From positions 65,015,260 to 65,079,259 of the forward strand of contig NC_065530.1 in the NCBI RefSeq assembly GCF_020184175.1: 64,000 nt of DNA, in the 5' to 3' direction. The stretch is from Aphis gossypii (Eukaryota > Arthropoda > Insecta > Hemiptera > Aphididae). The position numbers were made by a program, and so were the translations under genes. This document shows, in pieces, positions 1 through 13,500 of this stretch. Position 1 is the stretch's first letter, and the number at the start of each line of letters is the position of its first letter. The notes under the pieces were generated by a model. It was not told the DNA's origin. It made no database searches and worked only from the letters and a program-made list of their open reading frames with translations.

Positions 1-134
1 CCCGCCAGCCCGCCGACGATTTCCATGACGCCGCCGCCCCACCGGCCGTCAACCACCGCCACACCCTGCTCGCGCGTTGTCGGATAACTTTTTGGCCGCC
101 GTCGTCGTCGTCGATCGGATCGCCGCGACGACAT
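1..134 (-). CDS. Possible N-terminal coding exon, partial, runs off left edge
   Basis: On the minus strand an ATG at 134-132 opens a frame with no stop through 44 complete codons to the window edge. An in-frame stop lies upstream, within the AT-rich spacer. The predicted start is basic: MSSRRSD, then six arginines, then PKSYPTTREQG. A second in-frame ATG at 26-24 begins MEIVGGLAG and has a good initiation context, with G at -3 and G at +4. That second ATG may be the true start, leaving the upstream part as 5' UTR. The product is not recognised. GC-rich DNA lacks stops by chance, so the open frame alone is weak support; the CpG island and the initiation context are the better arguments. Confidence 0.3.
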   Translation of the reverse strand, partial: MSSRRSDRRRRRRPKSYPTTREQGVAVVDGRWGGGVMEIVGGLA

Positions 135-480
135 GCCGCACGGCACACGATCGGACCGAACGTCACGAGAGACTTTTCTCGCTGACGCGCGCGCATTACT
201 CGACAATCATAATAATATTATTGTTATAAATTATATTAATAATTATAATATTATTACATCTGCGACGTGATTTATTTACGATATTATATTATATCGTTAT
301 TTGTTATTGTTGTTATTGTTGCTATATGCTGTCGTGTGTGAACAATGCGATTATAACGTACGCACATCGCACCACGATATGTATAATAATAATAATAATT
401 ATAATTATAAACATAACACTATTTCGTATGTATAATAATATATATTATTATGTATAATATTATAATTATATTTCAAGACC

Positions 481-664
481 GTCGTGTCATCGTCGGTTTT
501 ATTGTCGTCAAGTTCGCGGTAATCGACGCGCACGCCGTTAATAATATATTATTATATTTTAGAGTTATTACCATTATTATTATTATTCCGTAGCCGACCG
601 CGACGCGTTGCACGCGCGAAATCTCGCCGTTCTCTCGACGCGAATAAAACCCAAATACTGTTCG
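481..664 (+). other. Candidate 5' untranslated exon with splice-donor-like end
   Basis: This CpG-rich block ends in TTCG|GTACGT, which matches a splice donor at GT, at +3 A, +5 G and +6 T. AT-rich, intron-like sequence follows immediately. No convincing coding frame is present. It could equally be upstream promoter DNA for the minus-strand frame at the left edge. Confidence 0.15.
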
Positions 665-665
665 G

Positions 666-3600
666 TACGTTAAATTCTTTTTTTTTTTACGATTTTTTTT
701 CTCCTCGCGATATCGTTATTTTAATTTTTTTTAATACTTTGTAATAATATAAACATCGCGTTATTGGAATTATTCATTAGTCGTACCTACGTTATAGGTA
801 ATATACATACGGTTCTTAAATAACACGTAATAATATATTCATTTCAGATAATTTTTTTAAATATTATGTAGATACGTATTTTTTTCCCGTTTATTCACAT
901 ATTATTATGTTCGTTGAGTTATACGATATAATAATAACTAATATCGCGCCGTTTTTACCATTATAATCATCATCGTCGTTATAGTAAGGTAACCTACGCC
1001 TATGACAGCTATCGACTGATTGACTACTGAAAAATTATTTTTGATTTTACGAACGATATTGTTATAGCTGTTTTATAAAATATAACCTATCTAATAAATA
1101 AATAAAAGACATACTCTCATATAGAACTGTTTACTGTGTAGACTTCATTCATATTCAGAAGATCGATGACAATTTTAAGTAAAACCTAGCATCGAATGTC
1201 GTTATTATTCATAGGTGATAGGTGGAATTAGACTTGAGTTTTTGAGTGTACTCTTAACAGTCAAAATATTGTCAAAATCGCAGAGGTATTCTGATTTTGA
1301 AATTTTAAGCAAACAAAAATTACGTATGTTTTTTCGTGTAGTATTATAATATAATTACATAATGTACCAGTAATGCATTTTATTGCATTTAAATTACATT
1401 GCGTAAGTCTTTTTATACCTAATACAATGTGCACTAAACGATTATTTCCTGAAGTTATGACGAAGTATTATTTTGATATCTTTGTGTTATGTTTATGTTT
1501 TATTTTCATTTTTATAACATTCTAATGCTATTCGCCAAATATTTCTATCAAGGTCCACGTTTGATACATACAAAGGACATAGATAGCTATAGATCAATTT
1601 TTATGAAGGCATATACGTTTTAGAATATATTAAACAAACCATAGGTTTAATTATATTATTTCATTTTGTTTTTATGTACAGTCGTATATACTATATGAAC
1701 TTGAAATTGACTGTCTAGGTGAAACTTTGAAGATTCTATTTTAAATTTCCTACTCCAATTTTGATAAAATTTCGAAATTAATAGGACCATCCGAAATATT
1801 TATTTTGTTGTTATTTAAAAAAATATAACTCATTGCAGCAGAGACCTTCACACATTAAAGACACTTAAAATTTTCACTTATTATTTATCTACCTATATAT
1901 TAGTAGTTAGTACTTTATATTATAGACGCGTATTATAATTTTTGTGAAATGTTGACCATGTTTGATGTTTGTTGTTTGGAATGTGTAACTATTACGTATC
2001 TGTATATTAGATAATATTATGATATTAAAAATTTTGGTTAGGAAATTCGAAAAACTGAAAATTAAACACTATAATTTTAAAGTTAGGCTAAAATAGAACT
2101 TGGATATTACTTATAATAAAATATACAGTTATATCATATTATCTGTATCACAGACTTACATTTTAAAACATGGTTAGATTTATCATATCTTAAATATTTT
2201 AATCTATTTAAGTATAGTGTACCTAGTATATCTAAAGGTATAAAGTTAACTTTTACATAAATAAATTACGATGACTTATCATGTAATTATCGCATACGAT
2301 TATTTATGAATAAAATATTTACTATTTGTATTATTTTACCTATAATAGCTGTATAATGTATATATCTAACATCTTCAATATTTCTGGGTGAAAATATACT
2401 TACAATTGTTAAATATTAAGTAGGTGATTCAATATTTTAATTAAATCGCATCTCAATCGTATATAAATTATAAATAATCTTCAGTAATAACTATATTACT
2501 ATACTATTTGTGCTTACATATTAAATTATTATTATGATATCATCATTGATGAGCATCAGTTCTGTAAGCTACTAAATTATTGAATGTGTTAATTGATATT
2601 CTTTTGGTATGTTAATTGTTTCAATACAATATATTAATCAACTTAAACTCTGATTCGTTTGTAAATAAAAACAATCATTTTACTATAAAATATGTAATAT
2701 TATTGTTTTATTTTTGTACACAACAAATTACATAAATATATTATATATATGTACGAAACATTATCGTCATTCATAAATCATGAGCATAATTCAATAACAA
2801 TACTTACAATAAAAGATTATATTATGTTAGTTATGCTTAACATTAAAGATAAAATTAATATAAGTTAATATTCGAACAAAATTATTTGTCTGATACATTT
2901 GTACAGTCAGTACAGAGTACCTATTATGTTTAAAAAATTATACCTGGGAAGTATATCAAGAATAAATAAGTAACTTTTTAGAATAATAATTAATATTTAT
3001 TATATTTTGGTTCCATGATTGTTACTTAAAGTCTTATATTATAAGTTTAAAAAGATAGTTTGGGATAATAAACCAGATGTAATGTACTACAGCCTCACTT
3101 CGCTAACCTTGACGTAAGATATTATAATGTTCTTATTACTACTATACATTTGAAAGCACTCAAAAAACGTTTCCGAATGGAACATGTTTATAGATGTATT
3201 ATCTCTACGAACAAGTGTTTGCTTATTGGCTATTACATAATATTGCCCTTAATTTTTACAATTATCTACAAACTGTTAAGCGATTCAATCAAATGATCTT
3301 TTTTCTATATGTTTCATCTGAATTTGTTTTTAAACGTTGGCGAATCTTAATATCGAATTTACAACTAATCAAAATATTTCGAACGAATAACCATTGTAAC
3401 TTGTGCGACAAATAATTCAGAAACCAAAATGAGTGAATGTTCACAGTCTATACGAATAATTACATCTAACTATACATCATTTTTACTTATGTTTTTTATG
3501 TTTTATAATTTTATACAATTACCATTAACTGACATTTTATTTAAATAGCTGACAATCTAAAACAACGCTATTTCATAAATACGTATAAAAAAAGCCACCT

Positions 3601-4067
3601 GCCACGTGTATCTAATTATTTTGCTTTTATTACTTTGAAGACAAAAAAAAAGCACTACCGCGTTTATAAAAACATCGCGAATGCAAGGCCAATAATATTA
3701 TACATATAAATGTATATTGTTTGTATTGATTGAAATTATTAGATTAGTCATAACAATACGTATTATAAATCATGTAACTATATTACATTTATGTCGGGTT
3801 CCATTATACTTCCATGTGAGAGTTTGACTAACTGAAGTCGAGGTCTCAATGGTCATGCACTCTCGTGCCTCAAATCTCAAAATACCATTCTTTCGTGATA
3901 TCTCGTATCGAGGTTTTTACCTCCAGTTTATAATATACAAGTAATAGCCAATAATAGTATACTCACTGTCAAGAATTTTTAAATTCCCAGAGAATCGGGA
4001 AAGTATTTTATAGTGAAGACCTAATATATAATTTATACACACATTTTATTTCAATAATAAATATACT
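666..4067. other. Gene-free AT-rich stretch
   Basis: I see no coding frame with family resemblance, no paired terminal repeats and no RNA gene. The sequence is AT-rich with poly-T runs and dispersed TATAATA/ATTATT motifs. A 73-codon open frame at 3,194-3,415 is what chance gives in such DNA. The stretch is most likely intron or intergenic. Confidence 0.6.
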
Positions 4068-4128
4068 TACCTATTTTAGATTCTGAACGAAGTGATAAAT
4101 TTATTGATTTTACAATGATATATGTGTT
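4068..4128 (-). repeat. Fragment of dispersed CGTTCAGAATCTAAAA repeat
   Basis: Read on the minus strand, this ends CACTTCGTTCAGAATCTAAAA and is preceded by CATTGTAAAAT. The same order, an ATTGTAAAA block followed by a TTCAGAATCTAAAA block, occurs at 9,640-9,690, near 10,120-10,160 and at 33,290-33,325. This is a short fragment of that family in the opposite orientation. Confidence 0.55.
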
Positions 4129-5902
4129 TTTTTTTATCCAATAATATTTGTATATATAATATATCCACGCAAGATGTATCTAGATGTTTATGTAAAAATT
4201 TAAACAACATTAAAATTTTTTTTATAGTTACTTAAAAACTATTTAAGAAAAAACATAATAGTATAACATATTGTGGAAGTATTGTATTGACGTTCGTTAA
4301 GAACCATGTTATGAATGGTTATCGTTGATTCAAGTCCAATAAATTTATTCGTCTGTGAATATTAGAATAATTCTAATAGAATTTAATCATACAACGTATT
4401 TAATCTCGAGTGAAGTTCTTTATAATTGAAACATATATTTTTATTGGAAATTAATAACTTACTCATGACAATATTGATTTAATTTTTTTAATAAATACAA
4501 TTTTTGTCCAGCAAATTTAGAATCTTATCAATGATATTATTATTATTATTTATAAAATATATAATAATACACATAATAGTAAATATAGATTCCTATATTA
4601 GAGGTAGTTTTATTTTTATTATTATATAAATAAGAATAATTTCATCCAAATTGATTTCTAGAAATCCCTCAAAAAATAAAAATATATTTCCTGAGCATAT
4701 TAATATTTATTTATATTCAATACTTACGGATCTTTCTCAAACGACGTGTTACATCTATGTTTAAACTGTTAGATCTTAGTTAATAAATAATAGGTATATA
4801 TCGTATAATCTTTAAAGGTTTATAGGTATTAATTAATTTATTTATTCCTAAATAAAATGATTGAGTAAATTATCTAAACTATTATACATTTTTGAGCAAA
4901 AGTAAACTTCTCCATTAATATATAAATGAATATCTCTACTGAAATAACGGTATATGCTATATACTATATAACATTAAATATTGTTATTTCAAAAAGAAGT
5001 GTGAAATCGAATAATCAGGCAATTTAAGGTCTCTCACTTTATTTCATTGGAAAAATTAAAATAGTACAATATTTTTGTATTTATGATGTAATATGTTGAA
5101 TGAAAATCATTTCGATACTTAGTGGATATATACCAAGGGCATTTTAAAATAAACTCTAGTCATACAGTTATTATAGTTTTCATTAGACTGCGTTGTATTA
5201 TATTTTATGAGAAATAATTGGCAAGTGATTAAAAACCATTTTGGAAATATCAAAACAGGTTAATTATATTTTAACAATTTATGGGTATTTCCGTTATGAG
5301 TTTGTACAATTCTTTGAATTATCAGCATAAAAAATAACAACTAAGTATAAACATTCAATATTTAATGTTGATAAAAATCTACGTAAAAATAGTAAAAACA
5401 AATTAAAATAAGTGGTTAGAAGATGCAAAAGAGTAGTGATAACTTAAATAGTTAACTGATGTGTTTTATAAAATAAAACATAAATATTTCTAAATATCCC
5501 GTATAATAAAAAGTGAAGTAATATTACAATTTTAAGTATACCTAAAGTAAATTTTAAGCATCTATAGATAGGTATAAATGGTATAATGTATGTCATTATT
5601 TATCCGTAGTTATGTAGCTTGTCTATACTTTCCGTCTTTTCAATTCGTGGATTCAAAATTATTGTTAAGCTAATTATAGTTTAAAATAATTCGTTTGTTT
5701 AATTTCACTGAAGTGTGCATATTATGAGCCGTGAAGGTACAGTGTGGACTCAATGACTTTGGTACATCTAAGTATTATGTGCTGGGGGCACAGATTTAGA
5801 TTTAAAGATTTAATTAAAATGCTTATTATTGCAGAATATTTATACAAAAGTCAAAGATTTCTTTAATTTGTTTATTAAAGGTGTGTTTTTGATTGATGAG
5901 AG
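4129..5902. other. Gene-free AT-rich stretch
   Basis: Nothing beyond AT-rich background, ATTATT runs (for example near 4,535-4,550) and short low-complexity tracts could be supported. Confidence 0.6.
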
Positions 5903-5964
5903 ATTGACCTCAGAAGGGTGTTTAGCCTAACGTACCTATGTCTAAACACTTTCCTGAGGTCAAT
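5903..5964 (+). ncRNA. Pre-microRNA-like hairpin
   Basis: The arms 5,903-5,925 and 5,942-5,964 are 23 nt each and pair around a 16-nt loop. On the plus strand, 20 of 23 pairs are Watson-Crick, two are G-U (5,916 with 5,951; 5,917 with 5,950), and one is an A-C mismatch (5,914 with 5,953). On the minus strand the two G-U pairs become mismatches, so a plus-strand transcript folds better. Arm length, loop size and near-complete pairing fit a microRNA precursor. I do not recognise either arm as a known insect microRNA. A short palindromic transposon remnant or an endo-siRNA source are alternatives. Confidence 0.35.
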
Positions 5965-8900
5965 AACTGTTGTACTTACAAATGGTCGCCCTAATAAGTA
6001 ATAATCTCATACATTTTTAATTCTAAATCATAGAATCGATTATTTGTTCGTATTTTTTTTTTTGTAGTTCGCACTGTTGTTATCTGTCGTTATATTTTTA
6101 CGGAAATACTTTTAAAAAGTCATTAGCCCAATGATTTGTATTCATGATGCTATACGTCTATATAATTCAAGGTTAGCGTGTAGGTACCTATGTATTTTAC
6201 CGTTCATCATACCTTATCACTACAATTACTAAAATTATCTTTGGTACTCGCTCTCCCTAATTCATTTATCAAAATAATAATATTATTATTATTGGTTGGA
6301 AAAGGAAAATTCAAGGACTCTTATTATCAATATTTCGTCATGTTTTATGCATTTAAATATGATTCAGCACGACGAATAATAATTTACAATTACAATTTTT
6401 AGCTTAACTTACATAGTAAATATATTTATATTATAGTATATACTATGTATGTATCAGCCTTACAAGCCCTTAAAAACTGTTAAGGCTTAATCTTTTTATC
6501 TTTTTCTATCATCATATCAACAGTATGAGTGTGTTACCTCTTAAGACTTCGTATGTATCATCATAGTAGTCCTTTAATCTTTATACACTGTCCATTCATT
6601 TCAGTACTGGTTTTTCTCGTGATATATCGTTCTTATAATTTATTAGTCTACACCCTCCTTCCAAATTTTCTCTTTAGTAAAGCTTATTAATCTGATTAGT
6701 TGATCTTATTTCCCATCTCTACTCATTGATACATTTTCCATAGTATCCCATGTAGCACACGCATATAAACAAGGTCTGGTCTCACATATAAATTATTATA
6801 TATTATAGTTACTCTTTTGTGTTTTTTTATTTTAGTTTGATTTAAAAAGGTTTGCTACGGCGAATTAACACCTATATATGCAACAATAAGCTTTATATTT
6901 ATTTCATCATGCATATTATTTTGACTGTTCAATATGTAACACCTAAGTATTTAAATTCTCGTAATTGTTCTATTCTATTGTTGTCTATAGTTACATTAGA
7001 TAGATTTATTATTTTTCTTGTCATTATCACGTATTAGTTTTTTTCCATGTTAAGTCTTAGGTCAGTGTTTTTCTCCTGCTACAAACATGTTTTTAAATAT
7101 TTTTTTTTTCTTCATTTGATAACAATGCTTTTTTTAAAACGTTATAAAATAAAAAATATGTTTCTTAAAAATACAAAATAACAATATATTTGTTTATCAA
7201 AATTGAATTTAACTATATGAGGTTATATGTCTATACAGCCTATATAAAATGTTTTAAAAATAACCAATTTTTTATAAAATGTTTTAACACAATTCATATA
7301 CGTTTAAAACTCAAAAATTGTGTTTAAAGCACAAAGTTAACCTGCATCCCACAAAACATTAACAAACTATATTCTACTCATCTAAAACTTAATAACTTAT
7401 GACTACCTAATTAACTTCCATTATATTACTTGTTAATTACTCAAAATAATTTTTTTTGTTCCAAAAATATTACACTCTATAAATTTAATAAATACATGTA
7501 TTCTGTTGTAGCTATACCTACTATATAATAGGTAGGTATAATAAATTTTTTTTTATTAGTAATCTTAATATTTACATGAATTTAATCGAGTAAGTCTATA
7601 TATTCAAATCAATGCTAATAGCTTTTACTATAATGAAACCACAACGATCAGTGAAACAAGAGAACTTCTTTTTTACACAGATAACTCGATCACCTCGAAT
7701 AGAAATACCCTGTTTTTCGGCTCACTTAAGGATTAGTATATAAGTATATATTTTATCACTTCTTAAACCCGTCCGAATTGTGTTCATTTTTTCGATATCG
7801 ATAAATATAAAATATACCTGCGTGCTCAGTCAGATTAAAAAAAATATATTAATTGGTTTTTATTTATAAGTGATGGTGTCGAAAAATAAATAAATATACC
7901 ATTGTGTGTGCATAACCACAAACAATACAGAAAAAAAAAAACTCACACAAACCGGAACTATATAGATACACTGCAACCGCAAACTATGATGGTTGTGTGT
8001 AGGTATCATACATTAATAGGTATCGAATCTCATTTTTGAACAATATTAGAAAAAATAAATATTAAAAATGTTAATTATTATTCATATATTAAATTTATGT
8101 TTATATAAATAGTAAAAACATAAAAATTAGTATTATAAACTAAAACTAAAATAATATTATGAATACATCGTTGTTGGTATATTAATATAATAAAATAATG
8201 TGTAATACGTGTTTGAGCGTGTTAACTGTGTCGTACCCGTTTAAACGGACGATGTGACTCACAGACAATACCTCGTCGTAAACCACACAATAACCATGAA
8301 ATTGTATTTTATAATAGTAGGCACTATCAAATAATTCCGGGTTTGTGTGCATCATTAATTTTACTAATACATAAAATTATTTAAACAAATAAATTGGAAC
8401 GGTTCTGTGTTACTTATTAAACGGATTGACCGCCGCGGGACCTTCGTAACAAATTCTGATTCACTGAATCAATTTACAGGAAGAGATTAATTTTATTTTA
8501 TATTCTTTACAAATGGCTAATAATTAAGTAAATTTGATATTAATTTTAATGGTATAATGTAACGAGATTTTATACAAGGCTATTATGGTTTATATAATAA
8601 TAGTAAATATGATCTATATTTTCTCTCTCGTATTTTCCTACCTTATCTATTCAATGTGATATTAGCCAACATTAAATAAGTTATAGTATAAGTTATACGG
8701 AATGCGGATCAAGTAAATCCCTACAACGTGATAATACGCAACTGTTTTTCTGCTTAATTTCCAAATCGAAGTTAGATATATATAAATACACATTTTTTTA
8801 ACCAGTCATTTACGACTGTTTTAAGTAATTTATTCATATGACTTTTTTTTTCGATAACTACTTACCTGTTTTTATTAAACGTTAAAACGTTGAAAAAAGG

Positions 8901-9419
8901 ATAAAAATATACAGTATACATATTACAGAGTAGTATATAGACATATAGTAAGGTGTAGTAGTTAATTATTATTATTATTATATAAATTTGATCACAATCC
9001 AAAAAATTGTTAACTATATAATACTCGTATAATTATAATACATACTAGTAACCTTGTGTTAAAATGTTAAATCGCATTACTTAAAGCTACGATTCAATTA
9101 AAAACATTTCTTAAGATTTACTTACATTTTCAAAATTTGATTAGAAAAATTAACTTTTAATCTTAAAACTTTATATCTTTATATAAAAACAAATATTCAT
9201 ATTTATGATTATCCTATTTAGCATAACATTATAATATGTGGTTAACCATGTAACTATTAAAATTGCAAGTTTGTAGAAAAAATTGTCAATTTTCAAAATT
9301 GCCATTTGAAAAAATTGAATTAGTTGTAATTCCAATCTTTATAAAAAAATTTGTTTCATGTTGTGATGAGATTTTCTGTTAATAGTAGCATGAATTGCAA
9401 AGCGTAAAATAATAGGTAA
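5965..9419. other. Gene-free AT-rich stretch
   Basis: I found no credible coding exon, paired repeat or RNA gene. The 70-codon frame at 6,190-6,402 and the 61-codon frame at 6,852-7,037 are hydrophobic, AT-driven translations without family signal. A perfect 12-bp palindrome CCGTTTAAACGG lies near 8,240. Confidence 0.6.
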
Positions 9420-9690
9420 AAGTGAAAAATATAGGCCAGTGAGTACCGCTTTGCTGTACAATAAGTATCGAGTGGATCACTGTGACAGATGTATTAAATT
9501 TAAATTTAAATTCAATGATATAAAGTTTATTTCATTTTTATCGATATTTATTAAAATAAAGCTAAAAAAAAAATTCAAATTTTCAAATGTTTATAAATAA
9601 TTATAATTATAACTATTTTGAAAATGTGAAGTATCTACGATTATTCATTTTTATTGTAAAATTCATCTGTTCAGAATCTAAAAAGCGTAG
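9420..9690 (+). repeat. Dispersed aphid-type repeat, diverged copy
   Basis: The left part contains CACTGTGACAGATG, followed by an ATTAAATTT...AATTCAATGATA block. The right part contains an ATTGTAAAATTCAT block followed by TGTTCAGAATCTAAAAAGC. The left block recurs at 28,570-28,625 (with TCACTGTAATTGGGATG). The right block recurs at 4,068-4,128, 10,120-10,160 and 33,290-33,325. The order of the two blocks suggests one element seen at several stages of decay. No terminal inverted repeats or target duplication were seen. Confidence 0.55.
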
Positions 9691-10079
9691 TATGTAATAA
9701 ATAAAATGAATTCAAGACTGTATACTCATTTAATAAATTGTGATGAAAGCATCAAGTGTCCAATATAATAATAATTTTTTTAATGAAATAACTGGAATCT
9801 ATTTTGTTTATATTAATTATAATAGATATCGTAAATGTCATACATTTTTTGCAGTTTAAGCGTTATTTTTTCTTAGACAAATAAGTTATAATATTAAAAA
9901 TGTTCCTGATTAAAGTACAATTTATATACAATTTTTAATCGATAATTGCTTAAATCGTATAAAGTGTACCTTTTTCTTTTACTAAAAGAAATGAGATGAA
10001 AAACTAAAAAATATATATAAGGAAAATTCTCAATATATTATTGTTCTTGCTTAATCTCAGAATTTAAGAAAAATGGAGC
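9691..10079. other. Short gene-free AT-rich gap
   Basis: AT-rich background between two fragments of the same dispersed repeat. It may be partly unrecognised repeat sequence. Confidence 0.4.
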
Positions 10080-10165
10080 CTTACAAATTTGGTTCAAAAA
10101 AATATGAATACGTTATAAAGTTTTATTGTAAAGTTCATCATTCTGTTTAGAATCTAAAATACGCT
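10080..10165 (+). repeat. Second, partial copy of dispersed repeat
   Basis: The segment TTGTAAAGTTCATCATTC, then TGTTTAGAATCTAAAATACG, parallels 9,650-9,690 with several substitutions. It lies about 450 bp downstream of the first copy in the same orientation. This may be a tandem insertion or an internal duplication of one older element. Confidence 0.45.
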
Positions 10166-10494
10166 TATACGATATTGAAACATATTTTAAGAGTTTGGTT
10201 CGAATCAAATAATCTTTTGGGTTTATGTTCATGCGATTTTTTTTTTCATGTGCGGTAGTGTTCTAAAAGTTTTATTTTACACCCTTGTCCTTCTGTTTTA
10301 TACGTTTAGGTTGGATATCTGACAAAAATTCTAGTTAAAGTATAAGGTATTTTAATGTAATTTTCCGGTAGTTTTTAAAAAGTTTTGAAAAATTAATGAA
10401 ATTCGCCTACCCACTACTAGTAATAACACGTTAAAAAATAAAACTATTTTTAATAACCTCATTAAAAAAAAAGTAATGCTTAGGTACTGATATT

Positions 10495-10517
10495 TATTAT
10501 TATTATTATTATTATTT
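10495..10517. repeat. (ATT)n microsatellite
   Basis: An uninterrupted run of about seven TAT/ATT units is visible. Confidence 0.85.
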
Positions 10518-13500
10518 TAATATTATAATGTTGTTTGGATACTAACACATAGTTAACATTTTTATGGTTTGTATATTAAAAACTAAGTTAATATTAAATT
10601 TGGTTATTAAACTCACATACTATATACGAATTTAGCTACCAAATTATACATAATATTATACTACTTAATACAGTAGGAATAATCGAAATACGATCTGAAA
10701 TACGTATTTTCTTATTTACACCACGAGTCCACGAATAACGGAATTACTTCTTGCATTATAAATTTGAGTCCAGCACGAAAAGCGATAATTTATCGATATT
10801 TGCTTTCGAATGATAAATAGTAACACAAGTAATAACTTGTAAACAATTATGTGCCAAGGTGAGCGGAGCGAGTGACGAGCGCTCGTAATACAGTCTCAGC
10901 TGCAGCTTACCGGTATTTAGTGTCCTGTCAATATAATTTTTAAACAGTCTATTTAAACCAATTTATATGATACGTAGATTTTGCAGTTATCACGATTATA
11001 CAACAATCGAAATCGTCCGTAGTATACACGTATAGACTGTGTAAGCCACATTTATCAATTTACAGGCGTACCTAGGATATCGTTTTTTATGGTACATATA
11101 CATGGTATAACTATATAGGAGTATGACTTTATGAACGTAAAGATAAATACGTTCGAATCGTATTGGTACGTTATAATAATAACAAGGATTTCATTAGATT
11201 TGTGTGTATAACTCTTATAATGCCCACTGTATTTATATAATCTACATTTTAAATGTCCTTGTGAACGTTTTATTTTTACTGAATAAAACGTAGAATATCT
11301 ATAACACATTTTCAATAAGACTAAACGTCTGTAAATCGATTGTCGACGAATATTTAAGCAATAATAGACTGTCTGCGATATTACGCATATATAAGTAGTG
11401 TTATTACTTCTGTGCTAAAACACATTTGTAATATTATAAAATTCCAATCTTGTAATGATTTCTGACACAGAAATTATGGAATTAATATACTTATTTGTAT
11501 TAATTATGATATAAACTATAAAGACTTCCTTAGCGATACTTGTTGTATAACGTCTTATTAGTTCGTTCACTTTATAATACCATAATATAATATGTGTGGA
11601 AAAATGTTAACTACTAGAATTCTAAATAAGTCATCATCAATGATTGTGTTCGATGTTTGAATAAAATGTTTTTAAAATAATTATTATTTACAAACAAGTA
11701 GATAGTTTGTTATAGGTAGTATTATTTATCAAATAAAATGTATCGATCAAATATAATATAATATATTATTTAAATTTTGGGCATGTACTTATCAATATAA
11801 TATATTGTGCAACCACACTTGTGGACGATATCTTTTTTTTTTTTAAGAAATCTATGCGGAATATGGTTTTTTGTTTAATATGTCTACCTACTAGGAAATA
11901 CGACATTAATGGCGTAATATCAACAAGAATTATTCAAATGAAACTAAAGTCTTGCTACATTAAAGATAATTATATTAATCACTTGTATAGATGTATGTGG
12001 TAAGCAGAACTAATGCAATGTTTTGCATTAAACTACTTGTACAAATTGTATATAAATATATATATTTATACGTTTACGTGACTGTATAGGTAAATGTTAA
12101 AATTATTATGAATTTGCCGTACCTACATGCAAATATTTATCATAAAATATTATAATCTAATACATTTTGAAATTCTTTTCAAAAAAAAAAAAAAACCTTA
12201 TCGTTAATAGAAAATTATGAATAATCATGCAATTATGCTTTGAAAAACCACTGAGAAATTGAATGATTTCTTCAGAGTAACAACTAGCATGGATTTTCAA
12301 ATGATATAGGTAGACAAATTGACAATTTTAAAGCACTGTGGAAAAGTTATTGTAGAATTAATACTATATCCTAAAACTTCACTATCAGAAATTCAGAACC
12401 ATTTTTCTTTATATAATATATATGACAATGTATCATTTTAATAAAAAAATATATTATAATAAAAATAATAATATAATACTGGTTTTCAGTAAGCTAAGAA
12501 AAACGAGAATTTTATTTAAATTTAAATCATTAAAACATAATAATATTTGTATGGTTAATAATTATCTATCTATAGAAAAATTATTTTTTAAATATGTGAT
12601 TTAGGTGAGTAACTTAAACTTTTCAAATTGAATTTGTACCTTCAGCCAGTTTACTTAAACGTAGGTGTAAAATTGTTTATTATTATTATTTTTTTAATTA
12701 TACATAATATATCTAGAATATAAATATTCAAGGAAATGATTAAAAAGTAAGGACATAATATAATATGTATGATAATGATATACTTAAGATAGAATCATAT
12801 TTCAATAATTCGTTATTATGTTTTGTATAAGTAAACATTATTTGATATACAAGTCACTTTTAATAACGTTTTATTTCATTACCATTAGTATTATTTATTT
12901 TCAATAAATTTATAGGTTCTCTTAAATACCTTTAAAATAATTCATTTTACTAACAAAATTATAGTTTATCTATTACAAGTGCTTATAAGATTGATGCTTA
13001 CTTTATAATACAATTATAGGTACATAATGTTTCTCATGGATTCTAAAAGAATTATTAAAGAAAATCGTCTATAATACCTATCATGTTGTTATACCATTCT
13101 ATCTATGTATATAATAGGATATAGGAAGTTAGCACTTTAGTGTTTAGTTACATCAATACATTATATTAGGTACTAAACCCTGTAAGTATATTGTATGAAA
13201 TATAAAAAAACTATAATTATTGTGAATTTAAAACCTAAAATTGAGTTGACATTAATATAATATTGCATCAAATGACTGCTACGTCAGTATGGAATAAATT
13301 AAAGGATTGATTTATGTTTACTAGAAAAATTGTGACCACCTGGTACAATTTTGTTTAAAATAACCTATATATTAATATTTATAGTTTAGTCATACCACAT
13401 AATGTTATTATAGATAATAAATAGGAAGTTTTAAATGATACTTGCTCAAGAATTACAAATGAAAAAATGAGTCAATGGGATTTTCAAAATTATCATTTTC

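Larger units (their letters stand above)
1..665. promoter_or_regulatory. CpG-rich island, probable promoter or first-exon region
   Basis: Two CpG-dense blocks (about 1-185 and 480-665) flank an AT-rich spacer of ATAATATTAT-type sequence. The rest of the window is strongly AT-rich and CpG-poor, so this composition is exceptional here. In insect genomes such islands usually mark promoters and first exons; that is general knowledge, and its use here is inference. The left block contains an open minus-strand frame running off the window. The right block could be the 5' exon of a gene read the other way, so a bidirectional promoter is possible. No TATA box or initiator could be assigned with confidence. 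Confidence 0.5.

Noticed and set aside
10190..10225. GGTTCGAATC as a tRNA B box
   Set aside because: No A box, acceptor stem or cloverleaf could be built around it.
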